Counted from the first letter of the stretch, positions 36,597 through 49,616 are shown. The stretch is 64,000 nucleotides of DNA from Elysia chlorotica (GCA_003991915.1 RQTK01000529.1:140377-204376); one strand, 5' to 3'. The notes: generated by a model not told the origin, from the letters alone. Numbers and translations are program-made.

Positions 36597-39500
36597 ATGG
36601 CTGCGATACAGTTTGTCTTGCTTGGAACCGTCATCTATCTTTTGGCAGGTGAGATGTACATCCATATAATCCTACTTAAATCTTCTCATCTTTTCCTTTT
36701 CGATGTCATCAGGAATATCATAGACACTTTCAATACAAGTAGTGATGCATAAAGAATTATGTGAACTGATTAAGCTTAGGTCCATCACACCGAAAAATAG
36801 AGGTTCGAACTCGCAGTACATTCTCTGGCTTCCTAAAGCAATCGATGGCATTCGTTCTGTCGCTGTAATGACTGCGGTGATATTTCAGATGATTAATGTT
36901 CCAACAGTAAGCTTATGTTGTCATTGAAAACTGCTCAAAGTAAAGTTAAATAAGGGTATCTCACGATGCCCAATTTTACGCGTTCTTCAAATTCTTTAAA
37001 ACCAATATGCGAAGTTGTTGAAATGAAGCCCTGGTTGTCTAGCAACAACAAGACAAAATCAACATCCTCAGCAACAACAAAAACCACTCCCACTCTCCCA
37101 TCATTATTTTTGTATTCATATATTAGTTTTCACAGGTTCCAGTGCAAATGTATTCGGGTCCGACAAATGCAGACCAGGAGGCTACACACCAATTGTTGCA
37201 ACCGTGAGAGAGTGAGTAGAATACATGTATTAATTTTACATTTTGAACAGCACCAGCATTAAAAGTACGATGCTTAGCCATGATCATAGGCAATCATAAA
37301 AATATCTGCTGCTCATTTTGGTATTCCAAGTTAATTCGCTTTAATTGCCCATTTTTCGAAACGGCGTTAGTTGAAATTAGCTTAAAATTAGTACACGAGA
37401 AAAAAAGAAAAAGCCGGCATTGTTTGGCATTTTTACTTTCATTTCACTACGATAAAGCGTGTCAGCCGGAATGCAGGAACTAACCAATAGTTTCACGGAA
37501 TAAAGGTCTGAGTCTGGATGTGCCCATTTTTTGAACTTTAATCATTATTAATTTTTCTTTATTTCACCGTCTTCGATCTGTTTTATGTTTAAAAAAAACA
37601 ACAACCAAAAAGTTGGAGAAAAGTGTAGAAATAGTTATATTTGATGGAAAAGAGGGATTTTAAAGTGGGATGAACCGAGTTGATATGCACATTGTCATCA
37701 CTTTTTATATCCATTAGCAGCATCTGTTGACAGTGCGTTCCTTACTGAATAACATTAAGGCTTTAATAGGTAGAAAGCAAAGTTACCGAAGTAGACAAAA
37801 TGTCTGTGCAGTAACAGTCAAACTGAGCTATTATCATTGAATTACTGTACACATTTAGGAAAGCCATTTAGCCAATGTAGCAAACGAGGTGATTGTGCTT
37901 ATGGTCAGAGATATGAAAGATTTCACACAAAAACCGAATATACGCACGAAAAGAACCACAAGCAATCATTTTGTCTCATATAACATTATGATATCATAGT
38001 GAAATTAGGCGTACGTGTGTGCGTGCTTATATTTATGTGTTTGTCTTGATACTTCAAATTCAAAATTACTGCTTAAAATAAATTTATAATCGCTGTAACG
38101 AAATTGCAAAATGAAGGTGTGAAACATTCTACATGTATAACATATATGAAGCGGAAGATCTTTATAGTAAATGGGAACTATGTGACTAGGTTATCTGTAT
38201 CAGGCTTCCTGGGGATCTCACCAGAACGCACACATTACTGTTTTGTAGTCTGAAATTTGGAAGAAAAATCTTGACAAAACATTTTTTTTTTTACATTTTT
38301 TTCAATACACCATGTTGGACACGTAAGAATTAATGAACGCCGCCGACCAAACAAGCAGTCATAGTATACATCGCAGTCAAATAAACGTAAGAAAATGTGC
38401 AAAAATACACTAGGTTGTTAGCTCAGTCGTCTTTCTTCTCTACATAATCGCTCTGACAATAGGAAAAGGTAAAAATCACTATTCTGCGAGGTTAAAATCA
38501 ATTATTCTTTCTGACGAACAGTAGACTTTGGACGGACCAATAGAAAATGCATTGAGGTTTTCAAAAATGTTCCGATTGCTGTAAAGATGAAATTTATCCG
38601 AAGACATATTTTTGCGACAGATTCTTTAATTTCCTCGTTATCAGCGTTACCGCCCTCACTCTTTAAAACTGTTTCCATTTCATGAATTTGTTATTGCATT
38701 TGCAAAAAAGCCTAACGTTACATTCATTTATTTAAATAAACTTTAAAAAATCCTAATATAAACGTTGTCAATTTTTTTCCTGAAACATCTCGAAATTCTC
38801 GGTAATAATTTGATTAAATGTGTTTTCAAACGGAAAAAAACAACTTAGAAATATCTGAACTGTCGGTCCTGGTAAAAGGTCAGCGTAGTCCAGTGCGAGA
38901 GGGGATCCTGCGTTGCCATGAAGATAAAATTAATGTCCAGCCTTGATGTACAGAGCAGGACTGTTACTTTAAGATCAACTCATTCTACAGTATAGAGCAG
39001 GTAGAACCCCCCCACACACACACACACCTTTTTACAACAACAACACACACACACACACAAAATATAAGATTATTACGCACATGAATTGCAGGATAAATAG
39101 AAAAAGACTAATATTTAAGTATTAGTTCCCCCGTTCAGCCACAAAAAATTTTATCAAATGAATAACTGTGTGTCAATAAAATTTGCTAGCTACTGCTACT
39201 GCTACTGCTACGGCTAACAACAAAAACAAAAACAACAAAAACAACAACAACAACACAACAACAACAACAACAACAACAACAAATAACAACAACAACAACA
39301 CCACCAACAACAACAACAACAACAACAACAAAATGTATGTTTAGAGCAAACATCCCCAAACATTTGAAAAAACGTTAATAATTTCATCGGAATTTCTTTT
39401 CAGCCCAAATGCCATCCTTCCGGCTGGTGTTCACAGAGACGCTCTTTGCGACATTCCGTCAACAACACGGCCAGGTATAATAATGAAATCAAGATTTGCA

Positions 39501-42500
39501 TTCCAATGAAAATGAATACAGTTTTCACTGTTTAAGTTTCAAAAATACTATAAAATTTAAAAACAGACCTAGAAAGAACACAAAGACTAAACATGATATG
39601 GATTTAGCTATTAACGGTTTTTTTAAGACGCTGACCTTCAGAAACATTCTTTAATTTATTAAAAGAAAACTCTATATCTTTTTTTTTAAATTGTTAACTG
39701 CTTGATTTTGATTGGCCAAAAATCACTGTTTTATTTGGGTATTTTCCATGGCTCCCTGAACTAATACTCCTTTTCTATTGGAATAAGAACACAGAAATGG
39801 AAATACATGAGATTTAAAAAAAAATGCCTCGGTTCTTCAAAGAATATGCAAGACAAATAGGAAAAAAAAATTAAAAATTGGTCTCTACTGGTTTAGGTTC
39901 CATCGTTCCTATAAAATAGTATTACATGTACTTGAATAAAAAAAAATTGATAAGAAAAAATAATGTGGTCGTCTTTGCAAGGTATCGTAATGATAATATA
40001 GTAAAAGCAATTTCTACTATGGCCATGTGCGCTGATCGTTTGAATATCAATATTATTTATAGCCTTTTGAAAAAATCAATTATTCGAAAAATGTCTACGA
40101 AAAAACAGAACAAAAAAAAAAAAACGTTTCATTATCACGTGACATCAAGTATAATAGATTTTCCCTCTTCCTGCTCGTGTGTAGGTGACCATGTCCAGGG
40201 AGAAGGATTTTATCGCTTCACAAATGTCGCCAATGACAGCATCACGGGGAGCTGTGTGCCTGAGAGGAGATGCGGGACGGTGAACACACTTTGGCGGGAC
40301 GGCGCTCTGCCGGCTGTCCACGATGGGCAGCTGGTGAAAGTAAGGGGATACGTGTAGTCCTGTCTTCATACCTGGCGAAAAGGATAAAAGGATGATAACT
40401 GGTGGGGTGATCACGCCTCTAAGGCAGGTATTTTGTTGTGATCGCTCATTGGCTTTGTAAGTCGAAGAGGTAGCTATGATTGGATGTCGCTGCGAATTCC
40501 CGTACCTATCGTTTTTGTTTAGCTGCGGGTCTTGATACCGCGAGCCTCTAATACTGAGTGTCCGGGACGGCTTAGCTTCCATCCACAACTAGACCCTCCT
40601 GTTCCTACCAAATAGACTTATAACAGCTGTAGTGTTAAGTTAAAAAGCACTTTATATGCAACATACACAAACTGAAATACAGTGTTAAAATTAAATCAAA
40701 GTAGATTAAAGGCATCTGCTAGTATTTAGACAATTTTCAATATTTTCAAGTAAAAAAAAACACGAAAGTTTTTAAATAAATACAAGGAACTTTTTTAATA
40801 GTGAAAGATCACACCCCCTTTATTAGGTATGTTTAATTTTTTTTCGTTTATTTCACCAGATATGCATTAACAGAAATGGGAATTGCTGTGATGACTGGTT
40901 CAATATTTGGGCTTACAACTGTGGAGGATACTACATTTACTATTTACGTGGTGTCAAATTCTGCCCAGTGGCTTATTGTATAGGTAGGACTATATGCAAC
41001 ACTTTGAGCGAGTGTAAAGCTTGCTCTCAGCAAAATGTTATCTCTCATAAAACATGTGGCTTTTAAATCTGTCTATAGTTGGGGGGGGGCGTGGTGCTGC
41101 TGGTTTAAAAAGTTGGCATACCATGCAGGAGATGAGAGTTCGAATTCTGCTACAGCCACCTTGTGTCCTGATTGCATCCATGTCGATAAAATGCGACCGG
41201 CTGAGACAGAAGACCTGTTATCTACGTTTCAACTGTGAATGGCAGCACATAACAGTTGTCTGACTTAATAAGGCTTGTAAATGCACCACATGGGACCTTC
41301 ATTTGGAACCTAGAAAACTGTATAATTAGTAAAAAGATTTTCTCCGGCTAGGGGTCTATCTGTCCGTTTTTAAGCTTTGTTCGAGATGTACGGTGAATAA
41401 ATCATTGGAAATAATAATTTCTAAATCATATTTACTATTCAGTCTGAATGCCATTTACTTGGTTTTAATGAGACTCTTTAGATATAAGTTAAGCATTATT
41501 TGTACGATTTTTTCCCGGATGACTCCCTAGACTAATCTTTCGTAAAGTACGTACTTTCACGTACAATAAATAGATGACACTAGAAGCAACACAGGTCATT
41601 GATTTTAGTGTATTGCAGGGGGCGCGGTGGCCCTGGGGTAGAACATCGGCTTCCGACGAAAAACGCTTGGGTGCGAGCCCTGGCGATTACGCTCCCTACT
41701 GGTTGGGTCGGTGTCATTTTATGTAACCAGCTGAGACAGGAGTCCTACGTCGGAAGCCGATGTTCTACATACCCCTACTGAACTGTATGAGGTCGTTAGG
41801 GCTTTTATTCAAGCTTACCTTTTTCGCCTGACCCATCCTGGAAAAAAATGGGGTAAATAAAGGTGAGCGATTTTAGCTGTAATGTAAAATTAGTCAATTC
41901 CAAAGAAGAGATCTACATTAAGAATTACCTACACCCGATCCACCAAAGACATGATTGACAAGTGGTTCAATTGCTTACTCAGTTTTCCTTATTTTTGAAA
42001 ACCAACTAAAATCAAAACATTTGGCAGATTTGGTGTGCTTAAATTTAGTGACGAATCATTACACGCAGAGACATTTGATCGATTTGAACGTCAAATGAAT
42101 GCGACGATACAATCCTACCACATACAGCATAATTCAGATGATGTAAAAACCTGAAACCTGCCTCAATTTCTAAGTAACCGTCGAAACATAATTATTGATT
42201 TTTCAACATTTATGAAGCGTTGTGATGCCTTGTGGCGGTACATGTCTAGCTAAAGACATAAATAAATAGATTTGTAATTCAAACAGGAATGAAGTGAAAT
42301 TTTCTAAACTATAGTGCATCTAGTCTCTGTGTTTTTCGCTATCACCCTATATATTAGTAACCAGTTAAACATAGTAATTATGAGTAAAAATAACTCATAC
42401 ATTATATAATTTTTGCTTAAGCTTTAAATGCGATACATAATGATTAAAGTTCCATGATAACATGAAGATAGTAAAAAGAATTGTCAAAAAAAGTAGAAGA

Positions 42501-45129
42501 TGGACAGTGAATAGGTACCAGAAGATAATAACATCCATTAAACTAATGATTTATGTGGCGAATTAATGAAGCGACTTAACATGCATATATTTAAAAAAAT
42601 ATAATTGGGACAAAATTGAATCTCTAACGAACTCTTACAAAATAATTATGTTTCTCCGTGTCGAGGATCATTAACCTTTTTATCTGACACATCTCATCAC
42701 AACTTTTGTGATTTCAGGGCAATTACAAACGACAACCACAAAGCAACCAACGACATCGACAACGACAACTTCAACAACTAGTACCAGTACGTCCACAACG
42801 ACAAAACCAACAACCAGTACTAGTACATCTACGACTACAAAACCAACAACCTCTACCAGTACATCCACCACTCCGAAACCAACAACCTCTACCAGTACAT
42901 CCACCACTCCGAAACCAACAACCTCTACCAGTACATCGACCACTCCGAAACCAACAACCTCTACCAGTACATCCACCACTCCGAAACCAACAACCTCTAC
43001 CAGTACATCGACCACTCCGAAACCAACAACCTCTACCAGTACATCGACCACTCCGAAACCAACAACCTCTACCAGCACATCCACCACTCCGAAACCAACA
43101 ACCTCTACCAGTACATCGACCACTCCGAAACCAACAACCACTACCAGTACATCCACCACTCCGAAACCAACAACCTCTACCAGTACATCCACAACGACAA
43201 CACCAACCACACCTGCTCCAACAACAAATATTCCAGGAACCACGATAAAGATGAGGCCCATAGGTAAGGAATGTCTTTTAAGGGTGGTCCTCTTTTGTCC
43301 AAGACTATTGTGCAGACTACTGTTTTATTACTTGCACCTTCAAGTTCTTCTATTCGGGTTACTTTCATGCACCTTTGATTAAGATAATTATTATTTAAGA
43401 GAAGAAAAATGTCGATTTGCCGCATGCTTTAAAGATTCTCTACAAAAATGCTATATGCACAATTATCAATAAAACAAAGATCGTTAATTTTCTTTTATTA
43501 AAAAAATAAAGATGACCAAAAATTACGGAATAATGCATGGGTAAAACAGGGCAAATGAGCTGTTATCTTCAAAGAGTCATCAGCATATTTGTAACAGAAT
43601 TGATAGTTGCTTTAGCGGAAAAACCGGAGGACTCGTACATTTTGCGCTAAGTAATATAGATTAAAGTCATAAAACTCATTGTCATAGTGAGCACTTTTGG
43701 TACTTTTACACCTTAAGCCATCAGTCAAAAAATAAATGTTATTTCTATCGTTTGTTTAACTTTTGTAAATGCCTCTTTTTTCCTTTGGCAGTCGACCGAA
43801 GTTGTCACGTGTGTGAGCCAACAGGATGCACTGCGCTCGAACTGTTCTACTGCCTATTTGTTTGTTACTTAACTTCAAACATCAGCTTTAAATAGGCTAT
43901 ATTGTGAACAGACTCCAAGACTAAAGTCTGACAATTTTATGTGCTGCCACACACGAGATAGTTTAGAGAGACCTGGACTCCTGTCTTAGCCAGTCATATT
44001 GATCTGACATCGACGAAGCCAGAAGGGAACAAAATGGGACAAATATATTTTTGACTGATCGTAAGTTTTGAACCAGGGACCTGGCGCTTTGGAGACCAAC
44101 GCTCTACCACTTGAGCAGGTTTGCTTACCCTTGTGAATAGGCACAGTAAAACTAAAATTAGGAGAAATCTACAATTATACCCGATAGACTCAATTCTAAA
44201 TGCAAAAATGGGGCTATTGGCATTCATATGTCAGATTCAAATGTCATATTTGCTGCAGTCTGCAAAATCCACTAAATCAGTGAGGGCAGTTATTTTGAGA
44301 CTTGATTTACATGGTTCAAAAGCTTATCTGATTTTTAAGGAATAACGATGAAAAATGCATATTCTATTATTATTTATACACCTCTTTGGCTTTATTGATA
44401 TGCGACACTAAGCTATTGTAACTAAAATAATGAATTTAAATAATTATATGCACAACTGTCAATAAAAATAACACTAAATATTAATTAGGATATTTCTCAT
44501 GATCATAAAAACTATTTTAAAATGAAATAAATGTAACAAACTTATCCCATATTGTGCTTTACTTTCTCTTTGAAGATCAATCGATTTGTTAGCACGAAGG
44601 GTATAATTATGAATTATATTTTTTTTGCTTAAACAATCTTTTTGTGTATGTTTAGTGACTTAGAAGTTATCGCGCCTGTTTGTATTAGATATATGAATGG
44701 GTGCTACTTAATTAAAAAAAAAACCATTAGAAAACCATCCACATCATTTCTGTTTTATATTTTCTTTTTTTTTTATCGACTTAAGGGTGTAAGGTGGGTC
44801 TAAGATTATGATTGCTTCCTATATTGCGGTGCATGTGTATTGTTCTATCCTAAGATGTTTCATTAATGAGGAAAAGGACCAACTTTTAATACGAGTTGAG
44901 GCCCACGCTTAAATCTCTGAATGTGTTTGACATCAGGTGTGTGGACCAATTGACGTGCCATCATGAGTGGTTTGACGAGTCCAGTGATGAGTCCAAGTGC
45001 CAGAACTACAATTCCCGGGACCCAAGACTCCAAGATCTTCAGTGCCACTTCTGTTGTGAGGGTGATGCTTGTAACACTATGATAAAACCGCCGACATCCA
45101 GCCTTTACACACTCAACGCTGCGCCTTGA
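36597..45129 (+). CDS. Secreted D8C (uromodulin-type) - mucin - Ly6/uPAR-like protein, 8 exons
   Basis: Exons 36597-36648, 37136-37211, 39404-39474, 40185-40339, 40860-40983, 42718-43263, 43792-43843 and 44937-45129 join in phase to 422 residues. Residues 1-18 are a signal peptide (MAAIQFVLLGTVIYLLAG). Residues 29-67 form a cysteine-pair lead-in (C29, C58). Residues 68-160 are a D8C domain: GEGFYRF, then CVPERRC, NCCDDW, CGGYYIYYL and CPVAYC, with exactly eight cysteines (90, 96, 120, 127, 128, 139, 153, 158), as in uromodulin, GP2 and OIT3. Residues 161-341 are Thr/Ser/Pro-rich with a 12-residue repeat (TTSTSTSTTPKP), predicted to be heavily O-glycosylated. Residues 342-422 hold ten cysteines ending CCEGDACN, the Ly6/uPAR (three-finger) signature. 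No hydrophobic GPI tail follows, so secretion is inferred. The exon 7 donor (CT|GTTCTA) is weak but is the one that keeps phase and cysteine spacing. The function is unknown; a mucus or surface role is plausible. Confidence 0.85.
36755..36930 (+). mobile_element. Possible degenerate tRNA-derived element in intron 1 of the D8C gene
   Basis: A-box-like tgattaagcttagg and a clear B-box (gaggttcgaactcgc) stand 32 bases apart. The rest does not align well with the other SINEs by eye. Confidence 0.35.
39010..39332 (+). repeat. (CA)n, (CTACTG)n and (CAA)n cluster in intron 2 of the D8C gene
   Basis: CA-rich at 39010-39058, a short tactgc repeat near 39190, and CAA-rich at 39218-39332, ending about 70 bases before exon 3. 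Confidence 0.94.
41082..41275 (+). mobile_element. Degenerate tRNA-headed SINE in intron 5 of the D8C gene
   Basis: The head has a B-box-like gagttcgaattctgc. The body retains gaccggctgagaca, ggcagcacataa and gttgtctgac, matching intact copies elsewhere in the window. Confidence 0.6.
41617..41768 (+). mobile_element. Truncated, self-complementary SINE in intron 5 of the D8C gene
   Basis: The standard head (ggcgcggtggccctggggta, ttccgacg) and body (ctgagacaggagtcc) are present, but the copy then breaks into an exact inverted copy of part of its own head. Positions 41638-41658 and 41748-41768 are a perfect 21-base inverted repeat. Confidence 0.8.
42768..43199 (+). repeat. 36-bp coding minisatellite (mucin repeats)
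   Basis: About twelve tandem 36-bp units lie inside exon 6 of the D8C-mucin gene. Ten are near-identical (42840-43199) and two upstream units are more diverged. Each encodes a 12-residue Thr/Ser/Pro unit. Differences are mostly single synonymous changes (atcCacc versus atcGacc), which suggests recent expansion by unequal exchange. The antisense strand is also open across the array, a by-product of the repeat. Confidence 0.93.
43860..44117 (-). mobile_element. SINE with an alternative tRNA head, directly beside exon 7 of the D8C gene
   Basis: Tail and body match the common SINE (aacatcagc, taggctatattgtg, gacaattttatgtgctgcca). The tRNA head, on the minus strand, is different: a B-box-like ccctggttcaaaac and an anticodon-loop-like ctccaaa. 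It begins about 17 bases after the inferred exon 7 donor. Confidence 0.75.
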
Positions 45130-45229
45130 AGGCTCCCACAGGCTGCCGTAGCCCCCCAGGAATTAAAAACCTGGAGATGGGAGGTTTGGACATAATAATG
45201 GATAAAGGGTAACGGATGAGATGGTTTGG

Positions 45230-45600
45230 GCACATATAGAAGAGATGAGAGGTAAAGAAGAATACAGCTTGAACATAAGCATTACAAAGAGATGAGAGGT
45301 AAAGAAGAATACAGCTTGAACATAAGTATTACAAAGAGATGAGAGGTAAAGATGAATACAGTTTGATCATAAGTATTACAAAGAGATGTCACGTAAATAA
45401 GAATACGGCTTGGATATAGCAGAAAGAGATAACACGTAAAAAAGAATACGGCTTGGACATTTTAGAAAGAGTTGAAAGGTAAAGAAGGATACGGCTTGGG
45501 CATATTAGAAAGAGATGACACATAAACAAGAATACGGCTTGGGCATATTAGAAAGAGATATGGGTTAACGAAGGATATAGCTTGAGCATAAAAGAAAAAG
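45230..45600 (+). repeat. Minisatellite, about 50-bp units, 7-8 copies
   Basis: Each unit contains agagatga-aggtaaag, aagaatac(a/g)gcttg, then a variable ataagtatta or atattagaa. Copies at the left are most alike and diverge to the right. It begins about 100 bases after the stop codon of the D8C-mucin gene, so it may be in its 3' UTR. Confidence 0.85.
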
Positions 45601-47626
45601 AAGAATATTAAAAAAAGAATAACTATGTTTTAGGTATGGTACCTAAAAGGGAAAAAGTTTAAAATGTTATGTTAGTTACGGAACCCTTTAAAACCTTAAA
45701 TTTTTCCTACTTTGGTTTACTATTTTAGTTTAGACTTGGCCATTCTTTCAAAGTAAAAATGTATGTTGTTTGTCCACAAAATTGCTATGAGAATTTTTTG
45801 TTACTAAGAATAAGAGTGATATCACAGTATATGCAATAATCGCCCCCACTTCTTATCAATGTCTCAGACGTTTTAAAACTTGTAACCATTTCTAACAAAT
45901 TATCAAACTGTTTAAAATTTCGATTCGAATTATCTTCAATAAACTTTTCCTTTCTCATTTTCTGTTTCTTTACATAATTAGAACGTTTCTAGATAACAAT
46001 ATAAATATGTTCACAATATGCTAATAATTCAAATGCCTTGCAAGTTGAGTTGAGAAAACATATATTATTAATGTCCTGTCTTATCTACTGACATTTTTTT
46101 TGAACCGTTGACTCATAACAAAAACGGGATATCCTTATTTGGTAAAGAAGTAAATATTGTACTCGTAGATTAAGGTGTGATATAATCTCATAGCAGCGTG
46201 CTCAACGCTCTCAAATATTCTGTTGACTAAAGGTTAGAACAAAAAAAACGTGGTGATTAGTTGATAACCACATCATGAAAGGTAATCACTTTCTCTTTAC
46301 GCGTTTAAGTGTGTGTTAATTAATTCAATTCTTTGACTTAAAATGTGTTGTGCAATATTTGTTCAACATTTAAAATAGTAGAGCAAACAAATAAACATTT
46401 AAACTTCCTTTTCATGGTTATAGCTCTAAATAGTATGAGTTAAATATGTTTTAGATTTAAAATATGATTTAGGCTACAATATAATGGTCTATTGGTGACC
46501 ATTATTTTTACGATGGGTAGAACATATTCGCAATCTTAGATAGTTTGTTTTCACTGCGTATGTTTCTTAAGTTATATACAATGCCAATGGATAAACAAGA
46601 GAATCAGAAAAAAAATCAAAAACACAAGATAGCAATGAATTATAATGAGGCTCAAATTGTTATTCTATTCTTTGTTGTTCTTCTGTTGGTGAAACAGCTT
46701 GGTATGCCCACTCTCACAATTACAAGATGTTAGGAACCATTAGGCGCAATAGCCTTGAATTTGATGATAGAAGTTAAAAAAGGGGAAGAAAGTGAGTAAA
46801 ACGTCTTTGCAACACAAGCGTACATGAAAAATTAAATTCTTAATCTTAACCGTATAGAAGAAAAAGATTTGATTATGTTAATAGGCGGAAAAATTTAAAA
46901 AAATGAAAGACGAACGGCTTGTATAGCTTGGTGGTTCTTGGGCTATTTTGACATCAATTCATTGTCATGGACGTGTTACACATGCCCCTTGATAATCTAA
47001 TGTCCAAAGAGGCTTCGGTTTGTAGCACTAGTTAGATTACATTTTCAATTTCAAAATCGAGATTATTTACCCATTTACGCTTACATAGGTGACGCACAAA
47101 GGTTGTCATTCTTTCGTTTTCAATTAAAATTTTAAATGTGTTTTGTTATTAATATTTATAGAATACAGATGCTGGGTCAAAATAGATGAGATCAAAGCAA
47201 GAGCAGTCAATATAGGTGTTAGTCCTCATCTTGGTAAAGTCTGAGGACCCGCACAAATTGGAGGCACTTTGTAACATCTTGATTCTTAGAGAAAAATTGA
47301 GGGGGTCGGGGTGGGGCAGGAGAGATCGCATTATAAATTGATAGAAGTGAGGGATTTTCGGCAAATGTCATTAAGCCCAGTAATACAAACAACAGTGATA
47401 TCCTATCTTTCTTCATTTGATTCAAATTCAAATTTTATGTGTTCTTATATTCCAGTATCTAGTCTTGGAACTGACATTAGGGCGTTTTGTATTGAATTTT
47501 TACGCTCAAACAAGCCCTCGTTACGTTAACACGGCATTGTCATTATAATGAACCCCTTGATTTTAAAGTAAATGGATATTCAAGGTTTAAAAATATTTAA
47601 TTATAGTAATAATAATAATAATAATA
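45601..47626. other. No gene recognised
   Basis: AT-rich, stop-rich sequence between the minisatellite and the large gap. A plus-strand AATAAA at 45938-45943 could serve the D8C gene. Confidence 0.5.
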
Positions 47627-48600
47627 NNNNNNNNNNNNNNNNNNNNNNNNNNNNNNNNNNNNNNNNNNNNNNNNNNNNNNNNNNNNNNNNNNNNNNNNNN
47701 NNNNNNNNNNNNNNNNNNNNNNNNNNNNNNNNNNNNNNNNNNNNNNNNNNNNNNNNNNNNNNNNNNNNNNNNNNNNNNNNNNNNNNNNNNNNNNNNNNNN
47801 NNNNNNNNNNNNNNNNNNNNNNNNNNNNNNNNNNNNNNNNNNNNNNNNNNNNNNNNNNNNNNNNNNNNNNNNNNNNNNNNNNNNNNNNNNNNNNNNNNNN
47901 NNNNNNNNNNNNNNNNNNNNNNNNNNNNNNNNNNNNNNNNNNNNNNNNNNNNNNNNNNNNNNNNNNNNNNNNNNNNNNNNNNNNNNNNNNNNNNNNNNNN
48001 NNNNNNNNNNNNNNNNNNNNNNNNNNNNNNNNNNNNNNNNNNNNNNNNNNNNNNNNNNNNNNNNNNNNNNNNNNNNNNNNNNNNNNNNNNNNNNNNNNNN
48101 NNNNNNNNNNNNNNNNNNNNNNNNNNNNNNNNNNNNNNNNNNNNNNNNNNNNNNNNNNNNNNNNNNNNNNNNNNNNNNNNNNNNNNNNNNNNNNNNNNNN
48201 NNNNNNNNNNNNNNNNNNNNNNNNNNNNNNNNNNNNNNNNNNNNNNNNNNNNNNNNNNNNNNNNNNNNNNNNNNNNNNNNNNNNNNNNNNNNNNNNNNNN
48301 NNNNNNNNNNNNNNNNNNNNNNNNNNNNNNNNNNNNNNNNNNNNNNNNNNNNNNNNNNNNNNNNNNNNNNNNNNNNNNNNNNNNNNNNNNNNNNNNNNNN
48401 NNNNNNNNNNNNNNNNNNNNNNNNNNNNNNNNNNNNNNNNNNNNNNNNNNNNNNNNNNNNNNNNNNNNNNNNNNNNNNNNNNNNNNNNNNNNNNNNNNNN
48501 NNNNNNNNNNNNNNNNNNNNNNNNNNNNNNNNNNNNNNNNNNNNNNNNNNNNNNNNNNNNNNNNNNNNNNNNNNNNNNNNNNNNNNNNNNNNNNNNNNNN
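47627..48600. other. Assembly gap, 974 unknown bases
   Basis: A run of N. The left flank is the start of an (AAT)n tract and the right flank is unique sequence. No feature can be called inside. Confidence 1.
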
Positions 48601-48777
48601 GATCAGAGCTCCTCTAGCCTCATAAAACACGTCTCGCTTTTATAGCTTGTCTTTCCGACGCAATACAGCCTAATAATTGATCTCTCTGGGAAATAGTGCA
48701 GTGTACTTGATCTTACAGAGAGCTAAGATAAAAATACACTCAAACAAGCTAATAACAATAATACTATTTTTAGTGAT

Positions 48778-48780
<3 letters not shown>

Positions 48781-48842
<62 letters not shown>

Positions 48843-48877
48843 AAGAAAGAAAGAAAGAGAGAGAAAGAAAGAAATAA

Positions 48878-48956
<79 letters not shown>

Positions 48957-48966
48957 TAGACAGACA
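48781..48966 (+). repeat. Compound (GA)n / (GAAA)n / (GACA)n microsatellite
   Basis: GA and GATA-like tracts, then GAAA, then a pure GACA array at about 48907-48957. The order mirrors the CTGT/CT array at 7.2 kb on the opposite strand. Confidence 0.96.
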
Positions 48967-49615
48967 GGGCATATATACAAACAGACAGTGGTACATAAAG
49001 ACAGAGACAGACACAGAAAGCGGATATCTGGAAGCAGACAGACAAATCATTAGATTTGGACAAGGGCAGAGAAAATTCGTTTGGACGCATGTCAAAAACG
49101 CATGGAACATCAAAAAACTCATTGATGACATTACGGCCCATAATAAACTAATAATAGATTGAGACTTCAGATTTAAGCTGTGAACGTATTGATATCATAG
49201 TGGAATCGAAATTTCTCACACATGAGATAGTACGGCATCACATTTTTTAGGCTTGGCACAACCAAAAGTAGAGTACAGTTGTACACGATCTAGTTAGTCG
49301 TAGTCTTTGTCGTTGTTCTTTCATTCCAGTGTGTGCGCATTAGAAAAAAAAAAAACCACAACAAGTGTTTTATTTTCAATTAGGGTCTAAAAGAGTTTTG
49401 TAGCAACGAAAGTGTTGATACTTTATTTATACAGTTTTAAGTTTTACATTACATTTACGATTCGGTGCCGCTGCATTTATAAGTCGATGGTTCCCACAAG
49501 GCACAATCATTGTTAGACCATTTTCACTAAAAGCCTACCTCTACCACTTGTAGAAAATGCCTTAAAATTTCATATCTACTTACTACTACACGTACTATTA
49601 CACTACTACTACTAC

Positions 49616-49616
<1 letters not shown>

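Noticed and set aside
40145-40588. 147-codon minus-strand ORF
   Set aside because: Antisense to the D8C exon 4, whose sense frame has the diagnostic cysteines.
42680-43261. 193-codon minus-strand ORF rich in V, G and D
   Set aside because: Antisense shadow of the 36-bp mucin repeat array.
47572-48645. Long ORFs on both strands
   Set aside because: They run through the 974-base assembly gap and are meaningless.
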